Shown: piece after piece, positions 1 to 11,989 of the stretch
Layout: each line of letters opens with the position of its first letter
Numbering within the stretch: the stretch's first letter is position 1
Assembly (NCBI RefSeq): GCF_024172095.1
Contig: NZ_JAMZDX010000002.1
Span: 682,001-746,000 of the forward strand
Source of the DNA: Kitasatospora cinereorecta
GTDB taxonomy: Bacteria > Actinomycetota > Actinomycetes > Streptomycetales > Streptomycetaceae
Direction of reading: 5' to 3'
Length of the DNA stretch: 64,000 nt
Notes under the pieces: generated by a model
Databases searched by the model: none
What the model was told of the DNA's origin: nothing
Seen by the model: only the letters and a program-made list of their open reading frames with translations
Made by a program: the position numbers and the translations under genes

Positions 1-1942
<1,942 letters not shown>

Positions 1943-1954
1943 TTCCTCCGGGTG

Positions 1955-1996
1955 CGCCCCGTCCCCGTCCCGCCGACACTGACGGGGACGGGGGCG
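1955..1996 (+). terminator. Hairpin after relA
   Basis: GC-rich inverted repeat: 15-nt left arm 1955-1969, 11-nt loop, right arm 1981-1996, pairing almost perfectly with one bulged G. There is no U-run. It lies between relA and the lipoprotein gene and probably acts as a terminator or mRNA-end stabiliser. Confidence 0.6.
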
Positions 1997-2016
1997 GGCG
2001 GCACCGAGGAGGGCTC

Positions 2017-2826
2017 GTGGAGCGCAGGCAGCTGGTCGTCACCGCACTGATCGGCACCGTCCTGACGGCCCTGGCGGGCTGTGGCGGCGACGGCTCGGCG
2101 TCCCACGCCACCGCGACCGGGAGCGCACCCGTCAGCGGCTCCGCGGCCGCCGCGGGCGGCAGCGCCAACGGTGTGGAGAACCTGCCCGCCCAGGAGATAG
2201 TCCGGCGCTCCGTCCAGGCGCTCAAGGAGGGCCGCACCGCCCACGCCGTCGGCGCCCTGACCAGCGCCGGCCAGCGGATCGCCCTCGACCTCGCGCTCGA
2301 CACCGACGCCAACTGCTCCGGCACCATGAGCCTCGGCACGGAGGGCGGCTTCGCGCTGGTCAAGGTCGGCAAGGACCTGTGGATCAAGCCCGACCAGACC
2401 TTCTGGGACGCGCACGGCGCCGCCTCGGTCGGCAAGGTCGCCGGCGACCGCTACCTGAAGACCACCGAGGACGACGCCGACTTCGGCGACGTCACCTCGC
2501 TCTGCGACCTCACTCAGCTGGCCGATTCGATCGGACAGAACGCCGGCGCCGTCACCCGCGGCACCCAGACCGTGCTCGGCGGGATCCCCGCCGTCACCGT
2601 CACGGGCGTGGACGAGGAGGGCGAGCCCGGCACGCTGTTCGTCTCCACCCAGGGGCGGCCGTACCCGCTGCGGATGGAGAAGAGCAGCGGCTCCGACAGC
2701 GGCGGCATCGACTTCAAGGACTTCGGGGTGCCGGTGCCGAGCGCGACGCCCGGTCCGGACCAGAGCATCGACGTCGACCAGCTGCGGCAGCAGACGCTCC
2801 CGTCGGGGCCGACCGCCTCGGTCTGA
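2017..2826 (+). CDS. Secreted lipoprotein, LppX/LprG-like
   Basis: Predicted lipid-anchored extracytoplasmic protein of 269 aa. The GTG start at 2017 is preceded by GAGGAGGG and gives a short basic N-terminus, a hydrophobic stretch and the lipobox LAGC (Cys about residue 20), followed by a Ser/Ala/Gly-rich linker. The remainder (VENLPAQEIVRRSVQALKEG, later LGGIPAVTVTG, then a positions-3'-end GIDFKDFG) resembles the actinobacterial LppX/LprAFG group, whose members fold as half-barrels binding lipids. Ligand unknown. It follows relA after 74 nt and a hairpin, so it may have its own transcript. It converges with the next gene, leaving only 18 nt between the stop codons. Confidence 0.75.
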   Translation: MERRQLVVTALIGTVLTALAGCGGDGSASHATATGSAPVSGSAAAAGGSANGVENLPAQEIVRRSVQALKEGRTAHAVGALTSAGQRIALDLALDTDANCSGTMSLGTEGGFALVKVGKDLWIKPDQTFWDAHGAASVGKVAGDRYLKTTEDDADFGDVTSLCDLTQLADSIGQNAGAVTRGTQTVLGGIPAVTVTGVDEEGEPGTLFVSTQGRPYPLRMEKSSGSDSGGIDFKDFGVPVPSATPGPDQSIDVDQLRQQTLPSGPTASV

Positions 2827-2844
2827 GCCGGGTCGGCAGGCTTT

Positions 2845-5445
2845 TTACCGGAGCCGGCCGATCCGGTCCGCCGCCCGCCGGCCTCGCCGGGAGCGGTTGG
2901 CGGCCGCGGCCGTGGAGACCGCGTCCGGCAGCCAGGACTCCACGTCCTCCATCTCGCCGATGCAGGGACCCTCCCGGTTCGCCTTCCGCAGTGCCTCGAA
3001 CAGCTTGTCCTTGTCGCTGGCGACCTCCGACTCGAGCCGGGCCGGTGAGTCGATGCCGCAGGCGACCAGCAGGCCGAGAGCGGCAGGGCAGGCGAGGTGG
3101 TCGTGCAGTTGGGTGAGCTGGGCGATCTGGACGAACCGCTCGACCAGCACCGGCGAGGCGTCGAGGTACTCGGCCAGCGTGGCGCGCTGACGGGCCGTCG
3201 TGGTGCGGAGCAGGAAGTCCGCCGGAGCGCTGAGCCCGGCCTCGACGAGCCTCAGCCGGCACGAGTCGAAGATCGGCAGGTCGAGGAAGGTCGAGGCGGT
3301 GGCGGTGAGCGCCTGGTACTCCTCGCTGTCGTGCAGCGCGCGAAGGCAGGGATCCTTGCGGGCCTCGGCCAGGGCCTCGGTCGACAGCGCGATCCGCAGG
3401 TAGTGGATGGCGGTGCTCCTGGACATGGGATGGCTCCGCCGGTCGAGGGCGGCGAGGCGGGCGTACTCGTAGGCCAGCCGCGGCGCGGGTGCGCGTTGCA
3501 TGAACGAGTGACGGTCCGACCGGACGTCGGTGAGTGCGGTGATCTCGTGCTGCATGGCCAGGCCGATGGGATGGATCTGCCTGGCGAGGATCGTCAGCTC
3601 GATGTCGTTCGTCCCGGCGTTCTCGCAGACGCGTACGAGCCGGTCGACGTTCCTGCTCGCGGCAGCGAGAGCCTGCAGGTCCATGTGGCCCGACACCACG
3701 CACCTGTTGATCCACTGCGAGGCGCTGCGGTAGAGCGCCCGGATCAGCAGCGTGTCCGGGCAGAACCTTTCGATGTCGTCCAGCTGGTGGTCCACGTCCT
3801 CGGCGAGTTCGCGGTAGACGTGGCTGTCGGGCGGGGTGCCGTCCTGGAGTGCCCACAGATGGTCGACGCGGGCGAGGACGTTGCCCGGATCCTCGTCGAC
3901 GGCTCGGGCCAGCAGGGCTGTCCGCCCCTCGGGGTCGTCGATGAGCGAGCGACTGGTTGCGATCACCTGCAGGGTGACGCTCCGCCAGTTGGTGGCACCG
4001 CAGAGCTGGCTCCTGAGCCGGGGGTGCGACCGGCTCAGCCGGAGCAGGGTCACGGCGGCCGCGCCGGTGAGGAGCTGGGCCTTCGCCCGCTCCCGGGCCT
4101 CCTGGCCCTTGCACAACGGGAGGAACAGCTCGGCGCGGCTGAAGACCTCGCTGCCGGCGTGACGACCGTTGCGGGTGAGCGTCACGGTGATCCGGTTGTC
4201 GTCCATGACGGCGGCCCGCACCCGCCAGGTGAGGTCCGGCCGGATGGCGAAGAAGAGGCCGGAGAGAGCCGCGGCGACCTTCCCGGACGGCAGGGCGCTG
4301 AGCTCCTCGGTGCTGATCTTGCTGAGGTGCATGGAGCTGGTGACCGCCCGCAGCCGCATCGGCGGGGTGTCGATGCCGAGGTCATGGACCCGGGCCAGCA
4401 GGTAGTCGGTGGCGACCGGGTCGTTCTCCCCGTCCGGGGACTGGACGGACACCTGGAGCCGGAGGTTCTGGCCGAAGGCCGCGGCGGTGAGCAGGATTCC
4501 GTACAGCGCGAGGACCGCGTAGGTGGCGAGCAGCCGCCCGTCGGGGTCGTGCAGGACGAGCATGCGGAGCGCGAGGCCCAGGCCGCCGATGACCACGAGC
4601 GGGACCAGCAGGCGCCACCAGTAGAAGAACGCCCCCAGGACGAGGGGCCGCCAGCTGCAGAAGAGCCGCGCCAGCGTTCTCCAGCGCGACACCCGCCCGG
4701 CGGTGAACCGGTGGCGTTCATGGGTCCAGGCCGCCGCGACGATGATCGCCGCAGGGAAGACCGCCAGCGCCGCCAGGTCGGCCGGCCAGTCGCTGACGCT
4801 GCTCGGATCGAAGGGATGGAACATCTGGTAGATCGCGAACATCAGGGCGGACCCGATCAGCAGAAGGAAGCCGGTGACGCCCAGCGACAGCCGCCAGGGC
4901 CTGGGCCAGGCGATCGAGTCGACCTTCACCACGACAGCGGTGAGCAGCCCGCTCAGCGTCAGCAGGCCGAGCAGGACGATGCCGGCTGCGGCGAACAGCT
5001 GGGTCATCGGAACGACCCAGCGCTCGTAGAACAGATCCCACTGGGAGAGTGCCAGGTTCTGCTGACGGGCCGTGATCTCGTCGAGGCCGGCCGTCGCCTC
5101 GGCGTTCTCGGCGTCGACGGCCAGGGCCTCCCGGAACTTCCGCTCGGCCGCCGCGAGGTCGCCCGCGCGGAGCAGCTCCTGTCCGGCGGCGGCGGACTGG
5201 GCGGCGACCTGACGGTGTGCGGCGACCAGGGAGAGACCGAGCGACGCGCAGTTCGACGGCGTCGAGTCGGCCGTCTGGGTGTAGAGCGCCGCGGCCTGAG
5301 CGAGGTGTCCGGCCTCCAGCGACTGCTGGGCCAGCGCGCAGAGGGCGGTCGGGTCGGGGGCCGCGTGACCGGGGGCGGCGGACGCGGCGAGGGCCGCGGC
5401 GGCGAGCAGCACGGCGGCGGCCGTCCGGCCTGGGTGTCTCGGCAT
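2845..5445 (-). CDS. Large membrane protein with TPR-like N-terminal repeats, unknown function
   Basis: 866-aa protein that I cannot assign to a characterised family. The ATG at 5445 is preceded by GAGG and opens a clear signal peptide (AAAVLLAAAALAASAAPGHA). Next come one or two TPR-like helical repeats (LAQAAALYTQTADS; LLRAGDLAAAERKFREAL), then about five to six hydrophobic segments between residues 170 and 340. A long, mostly hydrophilic region of some 500 residues follows, with many Arg, Leu and Asp and no enzyme motif I recognise. Topology suggests TPR repeats outside the membrane and a large cytoplasmic C-terminal part. A longer frame reaching 5571 has no good ribosome site and lacks the signal peptide at its N-terminus. 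It stands alone on its strand. Confidence 0.7.
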   Translation of the reverse strand: MPRHPGRTAAAVLLAAAALAASAAPGHAAPDPTALCALAQQSLEAGHLAQAAALYTQTADSTPSNCASLGLSLVAAHRQVAAQSAAAGQELLRAGDLAAAERKFREALAVDAENAEATAGLDEITARQQNLALSQWDLFYERWVVPMTQLFAAAGIVLLGLLTLSGLLTAVVVKVDSIAWPRPWRLSLGVTGFLLLIGSALMFAIYQMFHPFDPSSVSDWPADLAALAVFPAAIIVAAAWTHERHRFTAGRVSRWRTLARLFCSWRPLVLGAFFYWWRLLVPLVVIGGLGLALRMLVLHDPDGRLLATYAVLALYGILLTAAAFGQNLRLQVSVQSPDGENDPVATDYLLARVHDLGIDTPPMRLRAVTSSMHLSKISTEELSALPSGKVAAALSGLFFAIRPDLTWRVRAAVMDDNRITVTLTRNGRHAGSEVFSRAELFLPLCKGQEARERAKAQLLTGAAAVTLLRLSRSHPRLRSQLCGATNWRSVTLQVIATSRSLIDDPEGRTALLARAVDEDPGNVLARVDHLWALQDGTPPDSHVYRELAEDVDHQLDDIERFCPDTLLIRALYRSASQWINRCVVSGHMDLQALAAASRNVDRLVRVCENAGTNDIELTILARQIHPIGLAMQHEITALTDVRSDRHSFMQRAPAPRLAYEYARLAALDRRSHPMSRSTAIHYLRIALSTEALAEARKDPCLRALHDSEEYQALTATASTFLDLPIFDSCRLRLVEAGLSAPADFLLRTTTARQRATLAEYLDASPVLVERFVQIAQLTQLHDHLACPAALGLLVACGIDSPARLESEVASDKDKLFEALRKANREGPCIGEMEDVESWLPDAVSTAAAANRSRRGRRAADRIGRLR

Positions 5446-5540
5446 CGTGCACCTCGGGTCCGCAGGGCCCCCCGTCCACGAACGATAGGGGTGCCTGCTC
5501 CGCCCCGCTGGCCGGATGCGACCGGTCGGACGAGCGCAGA

Positions 5541-5616
5541 AGGGGCGCGGGGAACTGCGCTTGTCGGCCACGCTCCACGTGAGTGCATGGTCGGTCGCGC
5601 AGTTCCTCGCGCCCCT
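5541..5616. repeat. Inverted pair of a Streptomyces-type intergenic repeat
   Basis: A 20-bp unit containing GGGGCGCGGGGAACTGCGC at 5541-5560 is followed, 36 nt later, by its reverse complement at 5597-5616 with one mismatch. Together they can form a long stem-loop between two minus-strand genes. Related copies lie at 15122-15268, so this is a dispersed repeat. Elements of this sequence are common between genes in streptomycetes and often behave like terminators; that role is inferred here. Confidence 0.75.
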
Positions 5617-5642
5617 GATGGTGCGCCCTCAGCGGTAAGGTC

Positions 5643-6872
5643 TCAGCCGCTGAACTCCTGGAGGGACTTCTGCGCCTGGTCCAGCAGTGCCTGACGGCCC
5701 GCCAGCTCGGACTCCAGCTTGGCGACCTTGCTCGCGTTGCCGGCGGCCCGGGCCTTGTCGATGTCCGCCTGGAGCTTGTCCACGGCGGCCTGGAGCAGGC
5801 CGGTCATGCCGGCGGCGCGGGCCTTGGCCTCCGGGTTGGAGCGCTGCCACTCGGCCTCCTCGGCCTCGCGGATCGCGCGCTCCACCGCGTTGAGACGGCC
5901 GTCCAGCTTCGGACGGACCTCGCGCGGCACGTGGCCGATGGCCTCCCAGCGCTCGTTGACGTCGCGCAGCGCGGCCTTGGCAGCCTTGAGGTCGGTGATC
6001 GGCAGGATCGCCTCGGCCTCGACCAGCAGCGCCTCCTTGGCGTGCTGGTTCTCGCCCTGCTCGTGGTCGCGCTCGCTGAACGCGGCGGAGCGGGCCTGGA
6101 AGAAGACGTCCTGGGCGCCGCGGAAGCGGGCCCACAGCTCCTCCTCCGCGTCCCGCTGGGCGCGGCCGGCGGCCTTCCACTGGGTCATCAGATCGCGGTA
6201 CGCGGCCGCGGTCGGACCCCACTCGGTCGAGTCGGAGAGCGACTCGGCCTCGGCGACCAGCTTCTCCTTGACCAGCCGGGCCTGCTCCCGCTCGCTGTCC
6301 AGCGCGGCGAAGTGCGCCTTGCGGTGCTTGGAGAACACCGAGCGGGCGTGCGAGAAGCGGTGCCACAGCTCGTCGTCGCTCTTGCGGTCGAGGCGGGGCA
6401 GGGCCTTCCAGTTGTCCACCAGGGCGCGCAGCCGGTCGCCGGCCTCCCGCCACTGGTTGGACTCGGCCAGCTGCTCGGCCTCGGCGACCAGCGCCTCCTT
6501 GGCGGCGCGGGTCTCGTCCTGGGCCTTGGCGCGGGCGGCCCGGCGCTCGCTCTGGCGGGTCTCGATCTCGCCGCCCAGGGTGTCGAGGCGCTTGGCGAGC
6601 GCGTCGAGGTCGCCGACGGCGTGCGCCTCGACGACCTGCGCGCGCAGGTGGTCGAGCGCCGTCTGCGCCTCCTTGGCGGCCAGGTCGGTCTTGCGGACCC
6701 GGTGCTCCAGCAGGCCGATCTCGGCCTCGAGGCCCTGGTACTTGCGCTCGAAGTAGGCGAGAGCCTCCTCGGGCGACCCGGCCTGCCAGGAGCCGACCTG
6801 GCGTTCGCCCTCGGCCGTCCTGACGTAGACGTTCCCCTGCTCGTCGACACGGCCCCACGGATCGCTGCTCAC
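5643..6872 (-). CDS. DUF349 domain coiled-coil protein
   Basis: Cytoplasmic protein of 409 aa, almost entirely charged helix. The GTG at 6872 has GGAGG at ideal spacing and gives an N-terminus MSSDPWGRVDEQGNVYVRT. Three DUF349-type repeats can be read, each with a Trp-Lys core (NQWREAGDRLRALVDNWKAL; TEWGPTAAAYRDLMTQWKAA; LKAAKAALRDVNERWEAIG) followed by a W/F-rich turn, and the C-terminus is a coiled coil. The family is widespread in actinobacteria, usually near relA, and its function is not established. No enzymatic motif is visible. It stands alone between a repeat pair and the cyclophilin gene. Confidence 0.85.
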   Translation of the reverse strand: MSSDPWGRVDEQGNVYVRTAEGERQVGSWQAGSPEEALAYFERKYQGLEAEIGLLEHRVRKTDLAAKEAQTALDHLRAQVVEAHAVGDLDALAKRLDTLGGEIETRQSERRAARAKAQDETRAAKEALVAEAEQLAESNQWREAGDRLRALVDNWKALPRLDRKSDDELWHRFSHARSVFSKHRKAHFAALDSEREQARLVKEKLVAEAESLSDSTEWGPTAAAYRDLMTQWKAAGRAQRDAEEELWARFRGAQDVFFQARSAAFSERDHEQGENQHAKEALLVEAEAILPITDLKAAKAALRDVNERWEAIGHVPREVRPKLDGRLNAVERAIREAEEAEWQRSNPEAKARAAGMTGLLQAAVDKLQADIDKARAAGNASKVAKLESELAGRQALLDQAQKSLQEFSG

Positions 6873-7031
6873 AGCGCCTCCTCCACATGACGCCGCGCCC
6901 AACGGGATCGCGGACGTCGTCCACAGTTGATGTGCGGCGGACCGATGGAGCCCGCCGTCCGATCCGTCGTGTTGTTTCGCCGAGGGTGACGGCCGACGGT
7001 CAGGGCACCCTATACAACAGCAACATAGGCG

Positions 7032-7065
7032 ACCAGCGCCGGTGCTGTCCGCATCCGGCGCCGGT
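7032..7065 (-). terminator. Hairpin downstream of the cyclophilin gene
   Basis: Inverted repeat with arms ACCAGCGCCGG (7032-7042) and CCGGCGCCGGT (7055-7065), one mismatch and a 12-nt loop. It lies 28 nt past the stop of the minus-strand cyclophilin gene and before the DUF349 gene. Confidence 0.5.
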
Positions 7066-7092
7066 CGATTTCGCGCGGCGGTCGCCCCGGGC

Positions 7093-7884
7093 TCAGCCCT
7101 TGGCGGTGGTCACCGCGTTGAGCACGACGTTGGCGACCGGCGGACCGTCGGGGCCACCGCCCTGGACACCGCCGGCGGCGATGTTCTGGAGCACGTCCAG
7201 GCCGCCGGTGATCTTGCCGAACGGGGTGTAGCTGGGCGGCAGCTGGGTGTCCTTGTAGACGATGAAGAACTGGCTGCCGTTGGTGTTCGGGCCGGAGTTG
7301 GCCATCGCCAGGGTGCCCGCCGGGTAGGTCGCGCCGGTCAGGTTCTCGTCGGCGAACTTGTAGCCGGGCGAGCCGGTGCCGGTGCCCTGCGGGTCGCCGC
7401 ACTGGAGGACGTAGATGTTCTCGGTGGTGAGGCGGTGGCACTTGGTGTGGTCGAAATACTGCTCGCCGGACAGGAACGAGAAGGAGTTCACCGTGTGCGG
7501 GGCCTTGGCGGCGTCCAGGGTGGCGGTGATCTTGCCGCAGCTGGTGTCCAGGGTCGCGGTGTAGGCCGCCTTGGTGTCGATCGACATGGCCGGCTCGGTC
7601 TGCCACTGCTTGCCGTTCGGCTGGCCGGCGGCGGGCGCGGTGCAGCCCTTGACCGGGGTCACCGCGGCGGTCGGCGCGGCCTGGGCGCTGCTCTTGCCCT
7701 TGTCGTCGGAGCTGAAGACGCCGCCCGCCGCGGCACCGACGACGCCGAGCAGGACGACGGCCAGCGAGCCGCCGACGATCGCGTTGCGCTGCTTCCGCTT
7801 CTTCGCGGCCTCGACGCGGCGCTCCATCTGGCGCTCGTACTTCTCACGGGCGAGCTGGCGCCGCCGCTGTTCGCTGGTGACCAC
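7093..7884 (-). CDS. Membrane-anchored cyclophilin-type peptidyl-prolyl isomerase
   Basis: Peptidyl-prolyl cis-trans isomerase of 263 aa. GTG start at 7884 with AGGAGAG upstream. A strongly basic N-terminal helix (REKYERQMERRVEAAKKRKQ) is followed by one membrane span (about residues 35-57), a Ser/Ala linker, and the cyclophilin domain (about 90-263). Recognisable pieces are FDHTKCHRLTT, SGPNTNGSQFFIVY and PSYTPFGKI, the usual catalytic and peptide-binding strands. A cytoplasmic basic N-terminus with an extracytoplasmic isomerase domain implies folding of exported proteins, by analogy with the family. Several Cys residues in the domain could form disulfides outside the cell. Monocistronic by position. 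Confidence 0.92.
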   Translation of the reverse strand: MVTSEQRRRQLAREKYERQMERRVEAAKKRKQRNAIVGGSLAVVLLGVVGAAAGGVFSSDDKGKSSAQAAPTAAVTPVKGCTAPAAGQPNGKQWQTEPAMSIDTKAAYTATLDTSCGKITATLDAAKAPHTVNSFSFLSGEQYFDHTKCHRLTTENIYVLQCGDPQGTGTGSPGYKFADENLTGATYPAGTLAMANSGPNTNGSQFFIVYKDTQLPPSYTPFGKITGGLDVLQNIAAGGVQGGGPDGPPVANVVLNAVTTAKG

Positions 7885-8102
7885 GGGCCGTGTCTCTCCT
7901 ACTTGGCAGGTGAATCGTTGCGGTGCGGATCATCGCACCCATTGGCGGCCAAGTGTAGGGACCTCGTGCGTAAGTGCGAGATCAGCCGTGAATGAGAATG
8001 CTCCGGTCGGGCGCACCTATCTGGTTCGCTCGCGGTGCCTCGCCGCCGGTAGGCTGCGGTGAGACCACAACTGACCGCCACCGAATCGATACGAGGACTC
8101 GC

Positions 8103-8810
8103 GTGTTCGTCGCCGGATTCCCCGCCGGGGCCTGGGGCACCAATTGCTACCTGGTCGCGCCCGCAGCCGGTGAGGAGTGCGTGATCGTCGACCCGGGGCA
8201 CGAGGCCGCCGAGGGCGTCGAGGAGCTGATCCGCGAGCACCGGCTGAAGCCGGTCGCGGTGCTTCTCACCCACGGGCACATCGACCACATCGCCTCGGTC
8301 GTGCCGGTCTGCGGCGCGCGGAACGTCCCGGCGTGGATCCACCCCGAGGACCGCTACATGATGGCCGACCCGGCCCGCGGCCTCGGACGCTCGCTCGGTC
8401 AGCAGATCATGGGCTCGATCACGGTCGGCGAGCCGGACGACGTGCGGGAGCTGAAGGACGGCAGCGTCCTGGAGCTCGCCGGTCTGGAGCTCACCGTCGA
8501 CCACGCGCCCGGCCATACCAAGGGGTCGGTGACCTTCCGGACGCCCTCGAGCGACGACATCCCACCGGTGCTGTTCTCGGGCGACCTGCTGTTCGCCGGC
8601 TCCATCGGGCGTACGGACCTCCCGGGCGGGGACAGCGCGGCGATCATGCAGTCGCTGGCCCGGGTGTGCCTGCCCCTCGACGACGCGACCGTGGTCCTCT
8701 CCGGCCACGGCTCCCAGACCACCATCGGCCGAGAGCGCGCCACCAACCCCTACCTCATGCAGGCGGCAGGTGCGCAGGGCGCTCCGGCCTTCCCGCGACG
8801 AGGAATGTGA
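8103..8810 (+). CDS. Metallo-beta-lactamase-fold hydrolase (glyoxalase II-like)
   Basis: 235-aa MBL-fold hydrolase. The GTG at 8103 is preceded by GAGGA and begins MFVAGFPAGAWGTNCYLV, a typical start for this subgroup. Metal-site motifs: LLTHGHIDHIAS (THxHxDH), the later His of DHAPGHTKGS, Asp of FSGDLLF and the His of SGHGSQT. This set matches hydroxyacylglutathione hydrolase-like proteins; actinomycetes lack glutathione, so the natural thioester, possibly of mycothiol, is unknown. In actinobacteria it usually sits beside hisS, as here, 12 nt upstream, and they are probably cotranscribed. A longer frame from 7992 lacks a ribosome site. Confidence 0.88.
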   Translation: MFVAGFPAGAWGTNCYLVAPAAGEECVIVDPGHEAAEGVEELIREHRLKPVAVLLTHGHIDHIASVVPVCGARNVPAWIHPEDRYMMADPARGLGRSLGQQIMGSITVGEPDDVRELKDGSVLELAGLELTVDHAPGHTKGSVTFRTPSSDDIPPVLFSGDLLFAGSIGRTDLPGGDSAAIMQSLARVCLPLDDATVVLSGHGSQTTIGRERATNPYLMQAAGAQGAPAFPRRGM

Positions 8811-8822
8811 CGGAAGACGAAG

Positions 8823-10085
8823 TTGAGCACCTTCACCGCCCCCAAGGGCACCTACGACCTGCTGCCGCCGAGCTCCGCGACCTTCCTGGCGATCCGCGAG
8901 GCGATCGCCGCCCCCGCCCGGCGGGCCGGCTACGGCTACATCGAGACCCCGGTCTTCGAGGACGTGAAGCTGTTCTCCCGCGGTGTCGGCGAGTCCACCG
9001 ACATCGTCACCAAGGAGATGTACAACCTGACCACGCGCGGCGGCGACGAGCTCGCGCTGCGCCCCGAGGGCACCGCCTCCGTGCTGCGCGCCGCCCTCCA
9101 GGCCAACCTGCACAAGCAGGGCAACCTCCCGGTCAAGCTCTGGTACTCCGGTTCGTACTACCGCTACGAGCGCGCCCAGAAGGGCCGCTACCGCCAGTTC
9201 TCGCAGGTCGGCGCGGAGGCGATCGGCGCCGAGGACCCGGCGCTGGACGCCGAGCTGATCATCCTGGCCGACGACGCCTTCCGCTCGCTCGGCCTGTCGA
9301 ACTACTCGCTGCTGCTCAACAGCCTCGGCGACAAGCAGTGCCGCCCGGTCTACCGCGCCGCGCTGATCGAGTTCCTGGCCGGCCTCGACCTGGACGAGGA
9401 CACCCGCCGCCGCGCCGAGATCAACCCGCTGCGCGTCCTCGACGACAAGCGGGAGTCGGTGCAGGCCCAGCTCACCGACGCCCCGATGCTGCGCGACTTC
9501 CTCTGCGAGGAGTGCAAGGCGTACGACGACAAGGTGCGCGAGCTGCTCACCCTCGCCGGTGTGGCGTTCACCGACGACCCGAAGCTGGTCCGCGGCCTGG
9601 ACTACTACACCCGCACCACCTTCGAGTTCGTGCACAACGGCCTCGGCGCGCAGTCCGCGATCGGCGGCGGCGGGCGGTACGACGGCCTGTCCGAGATGAT
9701 CGGCGGACCGGCGCTGCCCTCGGTCGGCTGGGCGCTCGGCGTGGACCGCACCTTCCTGGCCATGGAGTCCGAGGGGGTCGCCCTCGACCTGCCCGCCGCG
9801 ACCGCGGTGTACGCCGTGGCGCTCGGCGAGGAGGCCAAGAACGTCCTCTTCGCCAAGGTGGTCGAGCTGCGCCGGGCCGGCGTCGCCACCGACCTGGCCT
9901 TCGGCGTCAAGAGCATCAAGAACGCCATGAAGTCCGCCGACCGTTCCGGCGCCCGCTTCGCGGTCGTCGCCGGCGACCGGGACCTCGCCGAAGGCGTCGT
10001 CCAGCTCAAGGACATGCAGTCCGGTGAGCAGATCCCCGTCGCCCTCGAGGCGCTCGTCACCACCCTGAAGGAGAAGCAGCTGTGA
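8823..10085 (+). CDS. hisS: Histidyl-tRNA synthetase
   Basis: Class II aminoacyl-tRNA synthetase charging tRNA-His, 420 aa, normal length. TTG start at 8823 with a weak GGAAG site. Diagnostic segments: [11 protein letters not shown] at the N-terminus, motif 2 ([16 protein letters not shown]), the histidine-specific [13 protein letters not shown] and GGGGRYDGL, and motif 3 around LGVDRTFLA; the last 90 residues are the anticodon-binding domain. Its stop overlaps the GTG of aspS by 4 nt (GTGA), so the two synthetases are translationally coupled. Confidence 0.97.
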   Translation: MSTFTAPKGTYDLLPPSSATFLAIREAIAAPARRAGYGYIETPVFEDVKLFSRGVGESTDIVTKEMYNLTTRGGDELALRPEGTASVLRAALQANLHKQGNLPVKLWYSGSYYRYERAQKGRYRQFSQVGAEAIGAEDPALDAELIILADDAFRSLGLSNYSLLLNSLGDKQCRPVYRAALIEFLAGLDLDEDTRRRAEINPLRVLDDKRESVQAQLTDAPMLRDFLCEECKAYDDKVRELLTLAGVAFTDDPKLVRGLDYYTRTTFEFVHNGLGAQSAIGGGGRYDGLSEMIGGPALPSVGWALGVDRTFLAMESEGVALDLPAATAVYAVALGEEAKNVLFAKVVELRRAGVATDLAFGVKSIKNAMKSADRSGARFAVVAGDRDLAEGVVQLKDMQSGEQIPVALEALVTTLKEKQL

Positions 10086-11872
10086 TCCGCACGCATGACG
10101 CGGGCACGCTCCGCGCGGAGCACGCCGGCACCACCGTCACCCTGGCCGGCTGGGTCGCCCGCCGCCGTGACCACGGCGGTGTGGCCTTCATCGATCTGCG
10201 CGACGCCTCCGGCACCGTCCAGATCGTGGTCCGCGACCTGGAGTCGGTGCACGGGCTGCGCTCCGAGTACTGCGTCAAGGTGATCGGCGAGGTCTCCGTC
10301 CGCCCCGCGGGCAACGAGAACCCGGACATCCCGACCGGTGCCGTCGAGGTCGTGGTCGAGTCCATCGAGGTGCTCTCCGAGGCCGCCCCGCTGCCGTTCC
10401 AGGTCGCCGAGTACGAGCCCGGCTCGGTCAACGAGGAGGTGCGCCTGCGCTACCGCTACCTGGACCTCCGCCGTGAGGGCCCGGCCCGCGCGCTGCGCCT
10501 GCGCTCCAAGGTCAACCACATCATCCGCACGGTGATGGAGGAGAACGACTACCTCGACATCGAGACCCCGTACCTGACCCGCTCCACCCCCGAGGGTGCA
10601 CGCGACTTCCTGGTGCCGGTCCGCCTGCAGCCGGGCCACTGGTACGCCCTGCCGCAGTCGCCGCAGCTGTTCAAGCAGCTGCTGATGGTGGCCGGCATGG
10701 AGCGCTACTACCAGATCGCCCGCTGCTTCCGCGACGAGGACTTCCGCGCCGACCGCCAGCCGGAGTTCACCCAGCTGGACATCGAGGCGTCCTTCGTCGA
10801 CCAGGAGGACGTCCTGGCCCTCGGCGAGAAGATCGTCGGCCGGATCTGGAAGGAGACGCACGGGTACGAGATCCCCAACCCGCTGCCCCGCCTCTCCTAC
10901 GCCGACGCGATGTCCCGCTACGGCTCGGACAAGCCGGACGTGCGCTTCGGCCAGGAGCTGACCGACCTCACCGAGTACTTCAAGGGCACCGAGTTCCGCG
11001 TGTTCCAGGCCCCGTACGTCGGCGCCGTGGTCATGCCGGGCGGCGCCTCGCAGCCGCGCAAGCAGCTGGACGCCTGGCAGGACTGGGCCAAGGCGCGCGG
11101 CGCCCGCGGCCTGGCGTACGTCCTGGTGGACGCCGAGACCGGCGAGCTGCGCGGCCCGGTGGCCAAGAACCTCTCCGAGGAGCACCTGGCCGGCCTCGCC
11201 GCCGCCGCGGGTGCCAAGCCGGGCGACGCGGTGTTCTTCGCGGCCGGCAAGAAGACCGCCTCGCAGGAGCTGCTGGGCGCCGCCCGCCTGGAGATCGGCC
11301 GCCGCTGCAACCTGATCGACGAGTCGCAGTGGGCCTTCCTCTGGGTGGTCGACTTCCCGATGTTCGAGCCGATCGAGGACGACAAGGGCGAGTTCCAGGG
11401 CTGGCACGCCGTGCACCACCCCTTCACCGCCCCGACCACCGAGTCGCTGGCCACCTTCGACACCGACCCGGGCAGCGCGCTCTCCAACGCGTACGACCTG
11501 GTGCTCAACGGCTCGGAGCTGGGCGGCGGTTCGATCCGTATCCACCAGCGCGAGGTGCAGAAGCGGGCGTTCGACGCGATCGGCCTCTCCGAGGAGGAGG
11601 CGGCCTCGCAGTTCGGCTTCCTGCTGGACGCCTTCAACTACGGCCCGCCGCCGCACGGCGGCATCGCGCTCGGCCTGGACCGCGTGGTCACCCTGCTCGG
11701 CGGCTACGACACCATCCGCGACGTCATCGCCTTCCCGAAGACGTCCACCGGTGGCGACCCGCTGACCGGTGCGCCGACGCCGATCACCCCGGCCCAGCGC
11801 CGCGAGGCCGGTGTGGACGCCACGCCGAAGTCCCGCGAGGCGAAGGCCGCCGAGCCGGAGCAGTCCGCCTGA
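10082..11872 (+). CDS. aspS: Aspartyl-tRNA synthetase
   Basis: Class II synthetase of bacterial type, 596 aa. An N-terminal OB-fold anticodon-binding domain ([21 protein letters not shown]), a catalytic core with motif 2 ([20 protein letters not shown]), a bacterial GAD insertion (about residues 290-410) and motif 3 ([13 protein letters not shown]) are present. The C-terminus carries an extra charged tail. GTG start inside the hisS stop. Actinobacteria generally lack AsnRS and use a non-discriminating AspRS with GatCAB; whether this enzyme does so cannot be read from this window. Confidence 0.97.
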   Translation: MIRTHDAGTLRAEHAGTTVTLAGWVARRRDHGGVAFIDLRDASGTVQIVVRDLESVHGLRSEYCVKVIGEVSVRPAGNENPDIPTGAVEVVVESIEVLSEAAPLPFQVAEYEPGSVNEEVRLRYRYLDLRREGPARALRLRSKVNHIIRTVMEENDYLDIETPYLTRSTPEGARDFLVPVRLQPGHWYALPQSPQLFKQLLMVAGMERYYQIARCFRDEDFRADRQPEFTQLDIEASFVDQEDVLALGEKIVGRIWKETHGYEIPNPLPRLSYADAMSRYGSDKPDVRFGQELTDLTEYFKGTEFRVFQAPYVGAVVMPGGASQPRKQLDAWQDWAKARGARGLAYVLVDAETGELRGPVAKNLSEEHLAGLAAAAGAKPGDAVFFAAGKKTASQELLGAARLEIGRRCNLIDESQWAFLWVVDFPMFEPIEDDKGEFQGWHAVHHPFTAPTTESLATFDTDPGSALSNAYDLVLNGSELGGGSIRIHQREVQKRAFDAIGLSEEEAASQFGFLLDAFNYGPPPHGGIALGLDRVVTLLGGYDTIRDVIAFPKTSTGGDPLTGAPTPITPAQRREAGVDATPKSREAKAAEPEQSA

Positions 11873-11989
11873 CCGGCTCCGCCGCATTGTGCCCGGCCCC
11901 GGCCGGTGTGACCTGCTTCACGGTAGGCTCGCACCGCCCGGGGCCGGCGTGCTGTACAGCGTCGTACAGACCGTGAGAGGGGTAGAGGA

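Noticed and set aside
3097..5694. 865-residue plus-strand frame opposite the TPR membrane gene
   Set aside because: Composition-driven shadow: low-complexity Gly/Arg/Glu/Gln, no good start. The opposite strand has a signal peptide and membrane spans.
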